Shown piece after piece: positions 29,266 to 40,470 of a stretch of DNA of 64,000 nucleotides. This DNA comes from Symbiodinium natans (Eukaryota; Sar; Dinophyceae; Suessiales; Symbiodiniaceae). Both the position numbers and the translations under genes were made by a program. Numbering within the stretch: the first letter of the stretch is position 1; each line of letters opens with the position of its first letter. The stretch spans positions 482,309 through 546,308 of the forward strand of contig CAJNDS010002125.1 in NCBI GenBank assembly GCA_905221605.1, written 5' to 3'. The notes beneath the pieces are model-generated. The model had not been told where the DNA came from. It ran no database searches and worked only from the letters and a program-made list of their open reading frames with translations.

Positions 29266-29841
29266 AACAGTGAGCACCGCCGTTTGGCTACTTTACGCTG
29301 ACTGCGCCGTGAGACAAGGTGCACGGGGGTATAAGTATAAGATTGTTGAACGAGTCCATCTCAGCCTGCCTTAAGGTCCAGCTGTTCCAAATGCTAAAGT
29401 CCCAAGTATTTGAATCCTCAAGCCCTGAAGCTTAGAATGAGGCGAATCTCAACACGCTGGATTTGCGGGTCGGTGGCTTCAGGTTGCAGTTGTGACTTGA
29501 GGACGAGTTCGGCGAGGTAATCTGGGCTCTTCAAAAGGTTCCCCGACACGCTTCTCTGGGTTTAGGGTGCAAACGAAATGGGCTCATTGACGAACCTTTC
29601 TACATGAGCTCAGCCCGGCGCGCGATCCAAGGCTCTGATGCCCGGATAGCAGCTTCAGATAGCACAAATAGCCAGTGTCGCCCTGGCTATGCCCACAATG
29701 CTGGCTCTCCGGCTTGCCCTGGAATGGATTCTTCTCACCAAGAGTCTATATCCCCCTTGGGAATTATCTTTATTTTTTGTTTATATTAAACCCAAGAGGA
29801 TATTTAAAATAGTATTTTTATTAAGGTTCAAAGGGGAGTAA

Positions 29842-30372
29842 AGGAGTGGGTGGGCCCAGATCCTTCCATGCGCCTGCCATGATGGTGACCCGGAGCTTTG
29901 CGAACAGCTTTGCTTGGACTTATATGATGGAACGATGATGGAGGTTTTGAACGGCCTTGTAAATTCGATCGGCTCCAAGATGATTGATTGCAGGTCACCT
30001 TTAGGCGACTGCTGCATACCGGATGTCCCATGTATGCCGACGACATCGACAGGTGCTGCGACAACTGCAGCGACAGCAAGTTCAGAGCAAGAGTATTGCG
30101 ATCATCTCTACTCGAATGCAGCTTGTGCGGCGGCTTGTGGCGTGGAAGTTAACTCGACGGAGTACACTTACATGACAATAGACAACTCGAAGTTCATCAG
30201 ACCTCGTCCGAATGAGAAGAGGTGCTTTCTAGTTGTTGATGAAGATCCACTCAATGCAAGCACGCAGTCCTGCTGCAACTCATCAGATCCTCCAGATGAT
30301 GTCTCATCCAGTCTTGTTTTGACACTTCGAGCGGCAACGTCTCTGACGGCACTCACATTGTTAATTGGTTGA
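29842..30372 (+). CDS. terminal exon of a secreted Cys-rich protein with GPI-anchor-like tail
   Basis: The frame is open from 29,842, with a likely acceptor CCCAG at about 29,855-29,859, to a TGA at 30,370-30,372. It carries 14 Cys (ILPCACHDGDPELCEQLC, DCRSPLGDCCIPDVPC, EYCDHLYSNAACAAACG, TQSCCNSSDPPD), a Thr/Ala/Ser-rich linker, and N-glycosylation sequons NST, NAS and NSS. It ends in SSSLVLTLRAATSLTALTLL + IG, a hydrophobic C-terminus after small residues. That arrangement is typical of extracellular proteins attached by a GPI anchor. No known domain is recognised and the start of the protein is not visible upstream. Codons look like real coding sequence and are not repeat-driven. This is the most convincing exon in the window. 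The stretch 29,270-29,840 shows no gene. Confidence 0.6.
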   Translation, partial: RSGWAQILPCACHDGDPELCEQLCLDLYDGTMMEVLNGLVNSIGSKMIDCRSPLGDCCIPDVPCMPTTSTGAATTAATASSEQEYCDHLYSNAACAAACGVEVNSTEYTYMTIDNSKFIRPRPNEKRCFLVVDEDPLNASTQSCCNSSDPPDDVSSSLVLTLRAATSLTALTLLIG

Positions 30373-30789
30373 CGCATATAGTTGTACATGCTGGAGCCAA
30401 CTAGAAACGTCTCCACGTGCACCAGCGTGCTGTGCTGATTTGTGGTTGGAGTCTTGAGCAGTGGTCGAGAGCATCAATACACATAGGTTACCCTACGGAT
30501 TGGTTTCCAGAAGATAGAAAACACAACGGCTCAGCCTTTGAGACGAAGGGGCTCTTTTGACTGCACTGGAGAACTGGTACTGCTGCTGCAGAAGAAAGAG
30601 GCCTTTATTGATTAAATTATCCCCCCCCCCCCCTCCCTGAGTCCCTACGACCGGATGTCCCCCCAAGAATCTCCTAAAGATTGAAACCCTAAACACCAAA
30701 CCCTAAATTTTAGGCTTAGGATCCTCCAAGTTTTTGAACCCTCAGAGGCCACAGGCCATAAGACCCGACAGGCTGTGTGCTGTTCCCAA

Positions 30790-30898
30790 GGGTTTAGGGT
30801 TTAGGGTTTAGTTAGGGTATAGGGTTTAGGGTTTAGGGTTTAGGGTTTAGGGTTTAGGGTTTAGGGTTTAGGGTTTAGGGTTTAGGGTTTAGGGTTTA
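30790..30898 (+). repeat. interstitial telomeric array, TTTAGGG x15
   Basis: About fifteen units with one disrupted copy (GTTAGGGTATAGGG) near the left end. It exits through TTATAGAAATTGTATAGGG exactly like the block at 27,503-27,530. Upstream, 30,373-30,789 holds a short poly-C run (30,619-30,631) and no gene. Confidence 0.97.
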
Positions 30899-30934
30899 TA
30901 GAAATTGTATAGGGTTCAGGTCCGGGCTTTATAT

Positions 30935-31135
30935 GGTTTGCTTCTGGCAAGAGGACAGGAGGGAATTGCAGCATGTTTTCGCCACGTCTTCGGCAGGCGG
31001 GTCCCGCAGTGGGGCACTTCTTCTGGCGTTGCGGCCTTTGTTTCCATGTCGTCGGCAGGCGGGCCCAGGAGGGCGGAAGCGCTGGCTCTTTGTCCCTGTT
31101 TTCACATTGTCGGGGGGCCCGCAGGTGGGAAAATG
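30935..31135 (+). repeat. R5 repeat, about three degenerate 65-bp units
   Basis: CACGTCTTCGGCAGGCGGGT, CATGTCGTCGGCAGGCGGGC and CACATTGTCGGGGGGCCCGC occur at about 65-bp spacing, each followed by a G-rich word and a CTGG-type end. Related text lies at 8,060-8,150 and 25,300-25,560. Confidence 0.6.
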
Positions 31136-31139
31136 AGTC

Positions 31140-32195
31140 TGATGTAGCTTCTATATGTTTTGATTTCTAAAGTACCAAATAATACGTACGGGCAAGTAAC
31201 TTAATAGGCGCCTAATGGTTGTACTATTACTCTGTACAGAGAATGGAATAGTCAGGCAGAAGACGCCTGCAAAAAACGGTTGATAAAAAGAGTAGAAAGA
31301 CAAATAACCCTAAGATTTCAGGAAAATGCAAGTAGCTTGAGAAACGTTTTGGTGTGATGGCGCCCAAGCTTTTTCGCTCATCGGCTTCAGCTCCTGAAGA
31401 ATCACGAGCCCATCCCGTGTAATAATGTGGTATATGCTTTTACTCATAGACCTATTCATACAAGAAAATACCAACGTAAACATATGATTTAGTATTCTTC
31501 GTTGTGACATCTGAGTTGCACCGGAGGCATCATCCGGCTCGGCTTGGGCCTTGGGCGAGTACTGGAAGGCCCCTCTGCGACGTTTCACGTGTCGAGCGTT
31601 CACTGGTAGGCGACGGGCTGGGGTCTGTTGAGGGTTGCGGGGAAAAGGCTTGGAGGTGTCTCGACAGAGCGCACAGCTATGCTTGCTCCCCATTTCCTGC
31701 CCTTGCACTCCTTCGCGGAACATTGCAACAAGGTGTGGACCATAAACCCAAGGGCCATCCAAAAATGCACCTCAATAATGAGGCCTTCGAGTCCATGGCT
31801 ATGTTGGCTGGTGCAAAGGGGGCTTCAAAGTCCAGGTACTGTTGGGATAGCAGTTCTGCTGCTGACTTTGAGGTGTGGCTGAAATAGCCCTGTTTAAGGT
31901 AAGCCTAGAAGCCATGATCTATGAGGCCTTTGGGGCGAGTGGATGTCTAGGGAAAGTACTCCAGGTCCATGCTTATAAGCGTCCAAGCACCCAAACTCAT
32001 CATTCGCGAAGCCAGTGCCAGTCTTTGTTGTCTATCTCCTCCTCTGCTGCAGACTTCTCCGTTCAACAGCCCGCGCGGGTGACGCCCGCACCTCCGACGC
32101 GAAGCTTGGGGTTGGTGGAAAGAAGTTTGCTGATGTGCCTCTCGCGGCCTTGGTGTGTTTGATCCGTTGGTGTGGTGGGAGATGCCTTGGCACTT
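31140..32195. other. stretch with weak coding-like fragments only
   Basis: The + strand at about 31,763-31,885 reads LNNEAFESMAMLAGAKGASK and SSSAADFEVWLK before a TAG, and about 32,030-32,130 reads SSAADFSVQQPARVTPAPPT. These could be exon scraps. I recognise no family. Confidence 0.3.
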
Positions 32196-32247
32196 GCACG
32201 CTTCATCCAGCAGCTGTCTCATCAAGCACACGAGACCGTGTACCCTG

Positions 32248-32445
32248 TTGTTGACTTGCCAGTCAGCGGCTGAGCTTCTTTTTATGGCATGTCAACAGGT
32301 GAGCGAATTCTGGGACATTCTACAGCCTTTGTTCGAGAAAGCTTCCGAGGACTCACGTCAAGGATGCATCGTGGGGCAGGACTTTCAGAGAGAGTCCACG
32401 GCATGCCTCGGAGCCTGTTGGTCGCGAGGCCTTTTCTCCTTGTAA
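32248..32445 (+). pseudogene. hypothetical fragment in SD copy 1
   Basis: It reads TCQSAAELLFMACQQVSEFW, DILQPLFEKASEDSRQG and ESTACLGACWSRG, the same as 36,773-36,988 except for a one-base difference near 32,433 that changes the frame and ends this copy in LFSL. The segment looks helical and protein-like. The family is unknown. Confidence 0.3.
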
Positions 32446-32904
32446 CAGTTCCCGTTTGTGGCCCTGAAAGGAAATCCGGTGTTGTTGGGCAGAGGCACGC
32501 CGTCCTGAAAGCGCGGGACTATCGGAGAATGTGGCGTTGTCGTTTACAGTTGTTGGTTTTCCGCAGCCACAGATGCCCAAACATACTCAGTGTTTCTGTG
32601 CCGTGCTTGCGACTTTTTGCGAGTGGCATACCCTCATGTCTCATGGATTTAGCAACTAGCTGCCGCTAACATGGGATGTCATGTGATCTCAACAACAGCA
32701 TGGGGGTACTCCTGGGACGTCTTTGCCGCTGCCGGCAATGTCGCTGCCCAAGCGGACGAGGCCTGACCTCGAGGAGCGGGAGCCGCATAATGCAGTGAAC
32801 GATTTTGTTCAGCGGACCTTGCCTCAGTTTTGACTAGGCGGAGCTGCGATGCACCTGTTCGTTTGGGTCATGTGAGATAGCTGTGCGAAAGGAAATGTGG
32901 CGAC

Positions 32905-33204
32905 GTGAGCTGGGAGAAGGAGGAGTGGACGATCAATGGGAAAATCTGGTTGAAAGCCATTTTGCTCGTCAGCTTGGCGTAGCCATGTGGCGAGACGTTG
33001 CCAAAGCGCTTCGAAGGCTCTTGGTGTCGCACGCTCCGCGACTCCAAGTATCAGGCTGCAGCCGCTTTCAAGGAAGACAAGGATGTTCGGAGATCTTGGT
33101 ACGCAGCCGAAGTGAGCGGAAGGGATGCAATTCATGAGAAGTTCATGAAACGACAGCGTCGAGTGCCTACGACGCAAGGCTTGGAAGGACAGCTTCCTCT
33201 TTGA
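32905..33204 (+). pseudogene. hypothetical fragment in SD copy 1, interrupted by a stop
   Basis: This is the partner of 37,426-37,725. The same 100-codon frame carries TAG where copy 2 has CAG (codon after VSLA, about 32,979). The remainder (SKYQAAAAFKEDKDVRRSWY, AAEVSGRDAIHEKFMKRQRR) is unchanged. Confidence 0.35.
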
Positions 33205-34279
33205 ACGTGTTCTCCTGACTGACACCTTTGCGCCTCCAAGACAGGCGTGACGTCTAGCGGTGATCATGTGCTGCAGTGCCATGGAAAAAGGCGTCCGTGC
33301 TGCCGTGCTGCATGTCTTCAGCCAAGATGTGTAATTATGTCCTTTGCGCAGCTGCCATGCAAGTCATGTTTGACGCAGTATGGGATGTGCGCGCGCAGGT
33401 CGCGCAGGTTGCCCGGCTCGCGATGGGGTGCCCTCCTTGGCGTTCGAGCACTGTCTCTGCTCTCGTGGAGCAGTTGCAGTGCTTACGCCCTAAAGATCCC
33501 TAAAGGTCTTGCAGACACAAACCGAGAACGCACCAAACCTTGTTCAACCCGTTCCAGACCATGTAAGCCAGACTCCATTGGCAGATCACGCGCCGCGACG
33601 GAGCATGGAGACTCTTGCTTTGGGGCCCCGCCAAACAATGCAGCCAAACAGTGCATGTGGAGTCTCCGACGGCAACACTCTCCGAGAACAGAAGGTATTG
33701 CACATCAGCTCTTTTTTGTGCTTCCTTTTTCGGGGAGAAGAATTTTCGATGCTCATTGATGTTGACAGGCACAGCTTAGTTTCCAAAATTTCGCGGTGTT
33801 GCTTGCACTCTTCTTGGGCTGAAGTCTGCTTGAGCATGTCTTGCAAGTGCTGCGGCCGCCCGGAGAGTTGAGCCTGACAGAGTCTTAGACAGAGTGTAAC
33901 GACCAGAAGAATGATTCCAGGCGACAAGATGGCGTCGTTGGTGACAAAAACACCAAAGGCCCGTGATGTGGCTCCGACCGGCAAGCATGCAGACTTACGT
34001 TCGGAGTACGTCGAGTTAACAATGTGCCACACATTGTAGCAAGTCCTTGTTGGACTGCGGCAGGAAAGCACCATCGATCAATTCATGGAGCTCTTCCTGA
34101 CCTTCAAGATGGTGGGCGGCCAAGGGTTGCAATTATCTACCCAACGCGGACGGTAGGCTGCTGGGGTGTCGTGGGCTCCGGCAGTGACGGTGGCTGTTCA
34201 GGCCTCAACAGCTAGAGAGACGAACCGTTGCATATTTGAGGCCCAAGACGACATCGCCAAGTCTTGCCCTGCTGGCTAC

Positions 34280-34443
34280 CGCGTCATGATCGATGCTTTG
34301 GCCTGAGTGACCTTCGTCTAGTTGCTGGTGCAAGCCCCTCTTTTGAAGATTGCGCAGCTTTCCCAACTGCAGGAAGAGCGCATTGTCGTGAAGGTTGCCC
34401 ACCTGAACCGGCACGAAGTGGCCGACTGGTGGGCCTGGCGCTA
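34280..34443 (+). pseudogene. coding-like fragment in SD copy 1 ending in WWAWR
   Basis: The + frame has two stops, then LLVQAPLLKIAQLSQLQEER and IVVKVAHLNRHEVADWWAWR before TAA at 34,441-34,443. Third codon positions are mostly G or C. In copy 2 (about 38,882-39,003) the same frame is kept with KI changed to TT and V to L. The short stop-free stretch begins right after GTCTAG, which could be an intron end. The family is unknown. Confidence 0.3.
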
Positions 34444-34670
34444 ACACCCATGACAAGCCTTGACCTCCTGCGCCCCTAGACCCAAAACCGTAACTCTGAA
34501 CCCTCAACACTAAACCCCCAACCCCCCCAAAACTCTAAACCCTAAACATTCAACCCTGAACCAAACCACGCAGATCATAAGCTCGGGACGTCAAGCCTGA
34601 TGCACTGGGGCAGCGAAGGGAGCGAGCGAGGATGATCAGCACTGCAGGGGCGGGAGTAGTGTTTCCAGGG

Positions 34671-36717
34671 CTGATTGTATTCAGGGCTTTGGGCTAAGGT
34701 TTCAGGGTCTATACTGTAAGGCTTAGCGTTTCACCAGCGACTGCTAGTGCTACTGTTGCTGTCGCTGCTACTGTTGTTGTTTCGTTAATGTTGTAGTGGT
34801 CTTGCTTTGCTAGTGTTTGCTACTTGCTGTTAATGCCATAGCGCTTGTTGTTTTTTTGCTTGCCTGCCGACTTCTGATAGGTGTGCCCATCCGGTACCGT
34901 CTTAGTTGTTCGCTGGTCATCTCCCTCTTATGGCTACCAGCGTGGTTGGGATAACAGTTGCTGCCATCATTCTAACAGTTGTTGCCATCAGTCTTCCATT
35001 TGTTCCCATGACGCAGGGGGGGGGTTCCAATTTTCGGATTTGTGCACGTCGTCCCCAAGTCTGCTGGCCCAAAAGCCCAGAACCTAAATGCTCAGCCTTG
35101 GCTACTTCTGCAGGGCCCTGACCCCTAAACGCTAAACCCTAAACCCTAAAACCTAGTGAGAGGGAATCCCTTTCGCAGCCGGATGAGGTTTCACTGTTCA
35201 ATGACGGGCCCCTGCAACCTGCCAGCTGGTCTGCCCGAAGAGTACAAAGCATTTTATCATGGGATGTTAGTTTTTCTATCTAAGTAGGAATTGTGATTAA
35301 GGTGTTTGGTAAGTATATACTTGTAGTTCGGAACTTGGACCCTTAGGGCAGACTATAATCCCTGAGGGCTGCACGTGTCTCTAAACCAGAGGCGCAAGGC
35401 CACAACCCCTGTCTGTGGGCTCAGGGTCTCTTGGACCCAGGCTTTGGCTTGTTGCTACCGCGACAACCCAAGCTCTACAGCGGAAGCTCCAAGACCTGTG
35501 CGCGTCATACCCTGAGTCTTAATGTGTTTACGTCAAAACCCATTATTCCCTGCAGCGCTGGTGTTTGAGACAAGCTGAGACGAGGCCTCGTCGTATATCG
35601 CTGAGTGTCTCAGTACCGAAACCGGATGTGAAGGAGAGGCTGCTCCTCAATGAAGCGTGACCCCGAATCCTAAGCCCTAAATCCTGCAACCCTAACCCCC
35701 CCTCCCCCCCAAAAGAAAAAAAACCTACAAACCCCAAACCCTAAGCCGTAGAACCTACACTTTGCACCCTATCCCCTACAAACCTACAGCCCTAAGATCA
35801 GTATCATTTCGGTGGTTCCACAAGTCGTGACATTCGAGCTTGCAAGCCCAGTTGCGTCTATGTTCAAAACCTTACAGAGGGTTTGAAGGCAACGCCCAAA
35901 CCCTAAAACCCTAAACCCTATCAAAGCTACAGACCCCGAAGGCAACGCCCAAACGCCTCTTGAAAGCCAGCCATTTCGAGACCTGGGCCTGGGACTCCTG
36001 AACACGTGTCACTCCTAGCGGACGCTGCCTGCTACCTCTCTCCCTAAACCCCAGACTCTTAACCGTAAACCCTAAACCCTTAGCCTACTGATGCCCGCAA
36101 TGCGGTGTTTTTTTTTTGTTGCTGTCTATGTGTATTACTCACAGTTCTTTCGCTTGGGTTTGACTGAGCCTCTTCATTCATACTTAACTTCGACCGCTCG
36201 CTGCTTCTACTCTACGGCCCAAACCCGAAGTTGCTCACCCGAAGGACCTGAAGCCCTGAACGCCAAACACCCCAAGCACCCCAAACCACCATAAACCCTT
36301 ACACCCTACATCCCACATTTTAGACCCTAAAGTGCAAACCCCGCGTTCCCATAGTCCCGTCCCAGCAGCCCACTATGCGCTACGGCAAGTTTCACCTTGC
36401 CTATCTGTGCTCGGCATGTTGCTTCCAAGCAAAAGGCGGCATCTGTGCTCCAAGCTAGCTTCTTGTAAAGATCGTTGCGGCCACGACGGCCGCTGTGATA
36501 GAGTGGTGTGGAGCTTTTATCTCCCGCAGCTTTGAAGAATGGATTTCTGGTTGACGTACCACTTGTAGCATCCCCAAAGATCCCCAAAGGTTCTCCCCAT
36601 TACTTACAACATCTGTCTTTCTTGCCTGCGTTACTTGTGACATCTCGTTTTTGGTGATGCCCCGGGGATTTTAGGTGGGCAAACTCTAGGGTAGCACCGA
36701 AAAAGTGAATGAAAGAG
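34671..36717. other. degenerate telomere-like text, no gene recognised
   Basis: CCCTAAA-like words are scattered at about 35,127-35,155, 35,660-35,800, 35,880-35,930 and 36,040-36,085, and a CTACTGTTG-type triplet patch lies at 34,738-34,800. Open frames are short and unconvincing. Confidence 0.5.
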
Positions 36718-36772
36718 GCACGCTTCATCCAGCAGCTGTCTCATCAAGCAAACGAGACCGTGTACCCTGTCG

Positions 36773-36988
36773 TTGACTTGCCAGTCAGCGGCTGAGCTTC
36801 TTTTTATGGCATGTCAACAAGTGAGCGAATTCTGGGACATTCTACAGTCTTTGTTCGAGAAAGCTTCCGAGGACTCACGTCAAGGATGCATCGTGGGGCA
36901 GGACGTTCAGAGAGAGTCCACGGCATGCCTCGGAGCCTGTTGGTCGCGAGGCCTTGCACCTTGTAACAGTTCCCGTTTGTGGCCCTGA
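36773..36988 (+). CDS. hypothetical fragment in SD copy 2, 71 codons
   Basis: The frame opens at a TTG with no ATG. It reads TCQSAAELLFMACQQVSEFW, DILQSLFEKASEDSRQG and ESTACLGACWSRG, then a tail. Composition is protein-like with regular helix spacing. It is probably an exon or a relic. Copy 1 ends differently after a one-base indel. Confidence 0.3.
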   Translation: MTCQSAAELLFMACQQVSEFWDILQSLFEKASEDSRQGCIVGQDVQRESTACLGACWSRGLAPCNSSRLWP

Positions 36989-37425
36989 AAGGAAATCCGG
37001 TGTTGCTGGGCAGAGGCACGCCGTCCTGAAAGCGCTGGACTATCGGAGAATGTGGCGTTGTCGTTTACAGTTGTTGGTTTTCCGCAGCCACAGATGCCCA
37101 AACATACTCAGTGTTTCTGTGCCGTGCTTGCGACTTTTTGCGAGTGGCATACCCTCATGTCTCATGGATTTAGCAACTAGCTGCCGCTAACATGGGATGT
37201 CATGTGATCTCAACAACAGCGTGGGGGTACTCCTGGGACGTCTTTGCCGCTGCCGGCAATGTCGCTGCCCAAGCGGACGAGGCCTGACCTCGAGGAGCGG
37301 GAGCCGCATAATGCAGTGAACGATTTTGTTCAGCGGACCTTGCCTCAGTTTTGACTAGGCGGAGCTGCGATGCACCTGTTCGTTTGGGTCATGTGAGATA
37401 GCTGGGCGAAAGGAAATGTGGCGAC

Positions 37426-37725
37426 GTGAGCTGGGAGAAGGAGGAGTGGACGATCAATGGGAAAATCTGGTTGAAAGCCATTTTGCTCGTCAGCTTGGCG
37501 CAGCCATGTGGCGAGACGTTGCCAAAGCGCTTCGAAGGCTCTTGGTGTCGCACGCTCCGCGACTCCAAGTATCAGGCTGCAGCCGCGTTCAAGGAAGACA
37601 AGGATGTTCGGAGATCTTGGTACGCAGCCGAAGTGAGCGGAAGGGATGCAATTCATGAGAAGTTCATGAAACGACAGCGTCGAGTGCCTACGACGCAAGG
37701 CTTGGAAGGACAGCTTCCTCTTTGA
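37426..37725 (+). CDS. hypothetical fragment in SD copy 2, 99 codons
   Basis: The frame opens after a TAG; the nominal start is GTG. It reads SWEKEEWTINGKIWLKAILL, then GSWCRTLRDSKYQAAAAFKE, DKDVRRSWYAAEVSGRD and EKFMKRQRRVPTTQG. The charged helical second half is the most protein-like part. Copy 1 has an internal stop. No family is recognised. Confidence 0.35.
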   Translation: MSWEKEEWTINGKIWLKAILLVSLAQPCGETLPKRFEGSWCRTLRDSKYQAAAAFKEDKDVRRSWYAAEVSGRDAIHEKFMKRQRRVPTTQGLEGQLPL

Positions 37726-39317
37726 AGGTGTTCCCCTGACTGACACCTTTGCGCCTCCAAGACAGGCGTGACGTCTAGCGGTGATCATGGGTGTCATTGA
37801 AAAAGGTGTCCGTGCTGCGTGCCTTCATGCAAGATGTGTATGTTCTTTGCGCGGCTGCCGTGCAAGTCATGTTTGACACAGTATGGGGCGCGTGCAGGTC
37901 GCGCAGGTCACGCAGCTCGCGATGGGGTGCCCTCCTTGGCGTCCGAGCACTGTCTCTGCTCTCGTGGAGCAGTTGCAGTGCTTACGCCCTAAAGATCCCT
38001 AAAGATCCCTAAAGTAAAGGTCTTGCAGACACAAACCGAGAACGCACCAAACCTTGTTCAACCCGTTCCAGACCATGTAAGCCAGACTCCATTGGCAGAT
38101 CACGCGCCGCGACGGAGCATGGAGACTCTTGCTTTGGGGCCCCGCCAAACAATGCAGCCAAACAGTGCATGTGGAGTCTCCGACGGCAACACTCTCCGAG
38201 AACAGAAGGTATTGCACATCAGCTCTTTTTTGTGCTTCCTTTTTCGGGGCGAAGAATTTTCGATGCTCATTGATGTTGACAGGCGCAGCTTAGTTACCAA
38301 AATTTTGCGGTGTTGCTTGCACTCTTCTTGGGCTGAAGTCTGCTTGAGCATGTCTTGCAAGTGCTGCGGCCGCCCGGAGAGTTGAGCCTGACAGAGTCTT
38401 AGACAGAGTGTAACGACCAGAAGAATGATTCCAGGCGACAAGATGGCGGCGTTGGTGACAAAAACACCCAAGGCCCGTGATGTGGCTCCGACCGGCAAGC
38501 GTGCAGACTTACGTTCGGAGTACGTCGAGTTAACGATGTGCCACGCCAATGTGCCAGTGTAGCAAGTGCTTGTTGGACTGCGGCAGGAAAGCGCCATTGA
38601 TCAATTCATGGAGCTCTTCCTGACTTTCAAGATCGTGGACGGCCAAGGGTTGCAATGCAAAGGTACTGTAGTCTGAGGCCAAGGGCTTTAAACCTTATCT
38701 ACCCAACGCCGGTAGGCTGCGTGCCAGTTTGGGGCTCCGGGAGTGATGGTGGCTGTTCAGGCCTCAAAAACTGGAGAGACGAACCGTTGCGTATTTTGAG
38801 GCCGAAGACGACATCGCCAATTCTTGCCCGGCCGGCTACCGCGTCATGATCGATGCTTTGGCCTGAGTGACCTTTGTCTAGTTGCTGGTGCAAGCCCCTC
38901 TTTTGACGACTGCGCAGCTTTCCCAACTGCAGGAAGAGCGCATTGTCGTGAAGGTTGCTCACCTGAACCGGCACGAATTGGCCGACTGGTGGGCCTGGCG
39001 CTAACACCCATGTCAACAACAAGCCTTGACCTCCTGCGCCCCTAGACCCAAAACCGTAACTCTGAACCCTCAACGCTAAACCCCCAACCCCCCAAAACTC
39101 TAAACCCTAAACGTTCAACCCTGAGCCAAACCAGGCAGATCATAAAGCAGCACTGCAGGGGCGAGAGTGTTTCCAAATATCAAACGCCCTTTGAACTCGC
39201 AATGTTGCCCAGGGCCCCATGCTCGGCATTTCCCCGTTTCACGGGATCACCTCTTTTGAATTGAAGGATCCCCCGCCCCCTCTGTGCGGCTGAGCTGACC
39301 ACTATCAGCAAAAAGAC

Positions 39318-39497
39318 ATCGAGACACAGCTGAGCGGCCCAGGCAAGGCCGGCAGTGAAACTGCCAACACTGGAGTCCCTCGAAGGCATGAGAGATGCAG
39401 TCGACATACCCGTGTGAATTGCACAAAGGCACAGACCGGCCGGACCGACCTCCACACTGTGTTCAGAGTGTTTGTGCAAGTCAGCAAAAAATGAGAG
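39318..39497 (+). repeat. dispersed repeat R6, copy a
   Basis: About 180 bp match 63,292-63,466 in the same orientation: GCCCAGGCAAGGCCGGCAGT, AAACTGCC.AC.CTGGAGTC, GGCACAGACCGG, GACCTCCACACTGTG, GCAAAAAATGAG. Minus-strand frames of both copies share VWRSVR and short Cys-containing words. The next 300 bp (39,498-39,820) shows nothing else. Confidence 0.8.
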
Positions 39498-39821
39498 GCT
39501 TCTTCTGCGCGTTGCTTGTCATCCCCGCTCATTTTGCACGTGATTGTTGCAAAATAGGTTACCGGCCGTTCCTGGATCAAGACCATCGACTGGTACCAGT
39601 GCCGTCGGAGACTCCCGTCCCCCCATGACAGTTCTTTCTTCCAGGACAGTTTTTTCGGAGCTGCCTGGGTGAACCTCCATCCTCAACTGAAGGCAAAGAG
39701 AAGGCTTTATCCAGAGGATCTGTACGCAGCACGGTGTGAGCTTGCACTGCGTACAGAACACGCGCTCAAAAATGAACACATTTTAAGATGCGCATGAAGT
39801 AGGGCTTCTATTATCGTCTTT

Positions 39822-39836
39822 GGTGTGTGTGTGTGT

Positions 39837-39876
<40 letters not shown>

Positions 39877-39901
39877 GTGTGTGTGTGTGTGGGTGGGTGT
39901 G
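39822..39901. repeat. compound (GT)n(CT)n(GT)n microsatellite
   Basis: Nine GT units, about 17 CT units, then GT and GGGT units, about 80 bp in all. Confidence 0.97.
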
Positions 39902-40213
39902 TAGGGTTCCTGTTGTCAGTCTCATGTCCGGTGAAGCTGTTGTTTACACAGTGCGTGGCTCGAGGCAGTATATTCAAGCAGCTGCCATGCAGTGCAGCAA
40001 GGGCCTTTCCTGGGCCGTGGCATTGTGGGTACCCTTCAGCTTGTGGGGCAATTATGCACTTTGTTTTGTGTAGCACGTTGTGGGTCAGGGATAAAGTCTT
40101 CTATATCATCACGACAGCACCAGCCGGATTTCGACCGTGATTTTATGCTCTCAAAAAACACACGAAACAGATGCATGCATGTATGTTTACGTATGATGTT
40201 GAAACAGCACTCA

Positions 40214-40470
40214 GGGGTGGGGGGGGGGGGGGGCGTGACTGGAGGACGGCGAGGGCGCTGGGGAGCACTGAGAGTGGTGGGGTTTGGAGGTACACTGGAG
40301 GTCTTGACATCTATTGATCTATCTATCTGTCTATTTACGACTACTTGAACCGAGGACTTCAAGAGGGTGGGGGCACTGGGAGTCATTGGAGGGGCGGCGT
40401 CATTGGAGGGCGGGGAGGGCGTGGGGGAGCAGTGAGGGCAGTGAGGGCCGTGAGGAAGAGACTCAGCCAT
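40214..40470. repeat. G-rich tract with GGGAG/GTGAGGGCAGTGAGGG words
   Basis: It opens with a run of about 15 G (40,219-40,233) and continues purine-rich with short repeats (TCATTGGAGGG twice, GTGAGGGC repeated). A short TCTA tract lies at 40,310-40,335. No gene is called. Confidence 0.7.

Larger units (their letters stand above)
32196..34670 (+). repeat. segmental duplication SD, copy 1
   Basis: About 2.45 kb is repeated in direct orientation at 36,718-39,176, with an offset near 4,522 bp and about 95 percent identity by eye. The left boundary is sharp at GCACGCTTCATCCAG. The right end includes degenerate CCCTAAA-like text and about 65 bp (around 34,587-34,650) missing from copy 2. Confidence 0.95.
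36718..39176 (+). repeat. segmental duplication SD, copy 2
   Basis: Direct copy of 32,196-34,670. Small indels include a 9-bp insertion near 38,548 and shortened text near 37,800-37,840. Differences spread evenly and many change residues in the frames I compared, so no strong protein constraint is evident across the whole unit. Confidence 0.95.

Noticed and set aside
33586-34074. Minus-strand frame with a membrane-like segment (SPGIILLVVTLCLRL), also open in SD copy 2
   Set aside because: Between the two copies nearly all differences I compared change a residue (V/A, R/S, C/R, F/L, D/A, E/K, E/V, C/R), which argues against selection on this frame; it is more likely a shadow.
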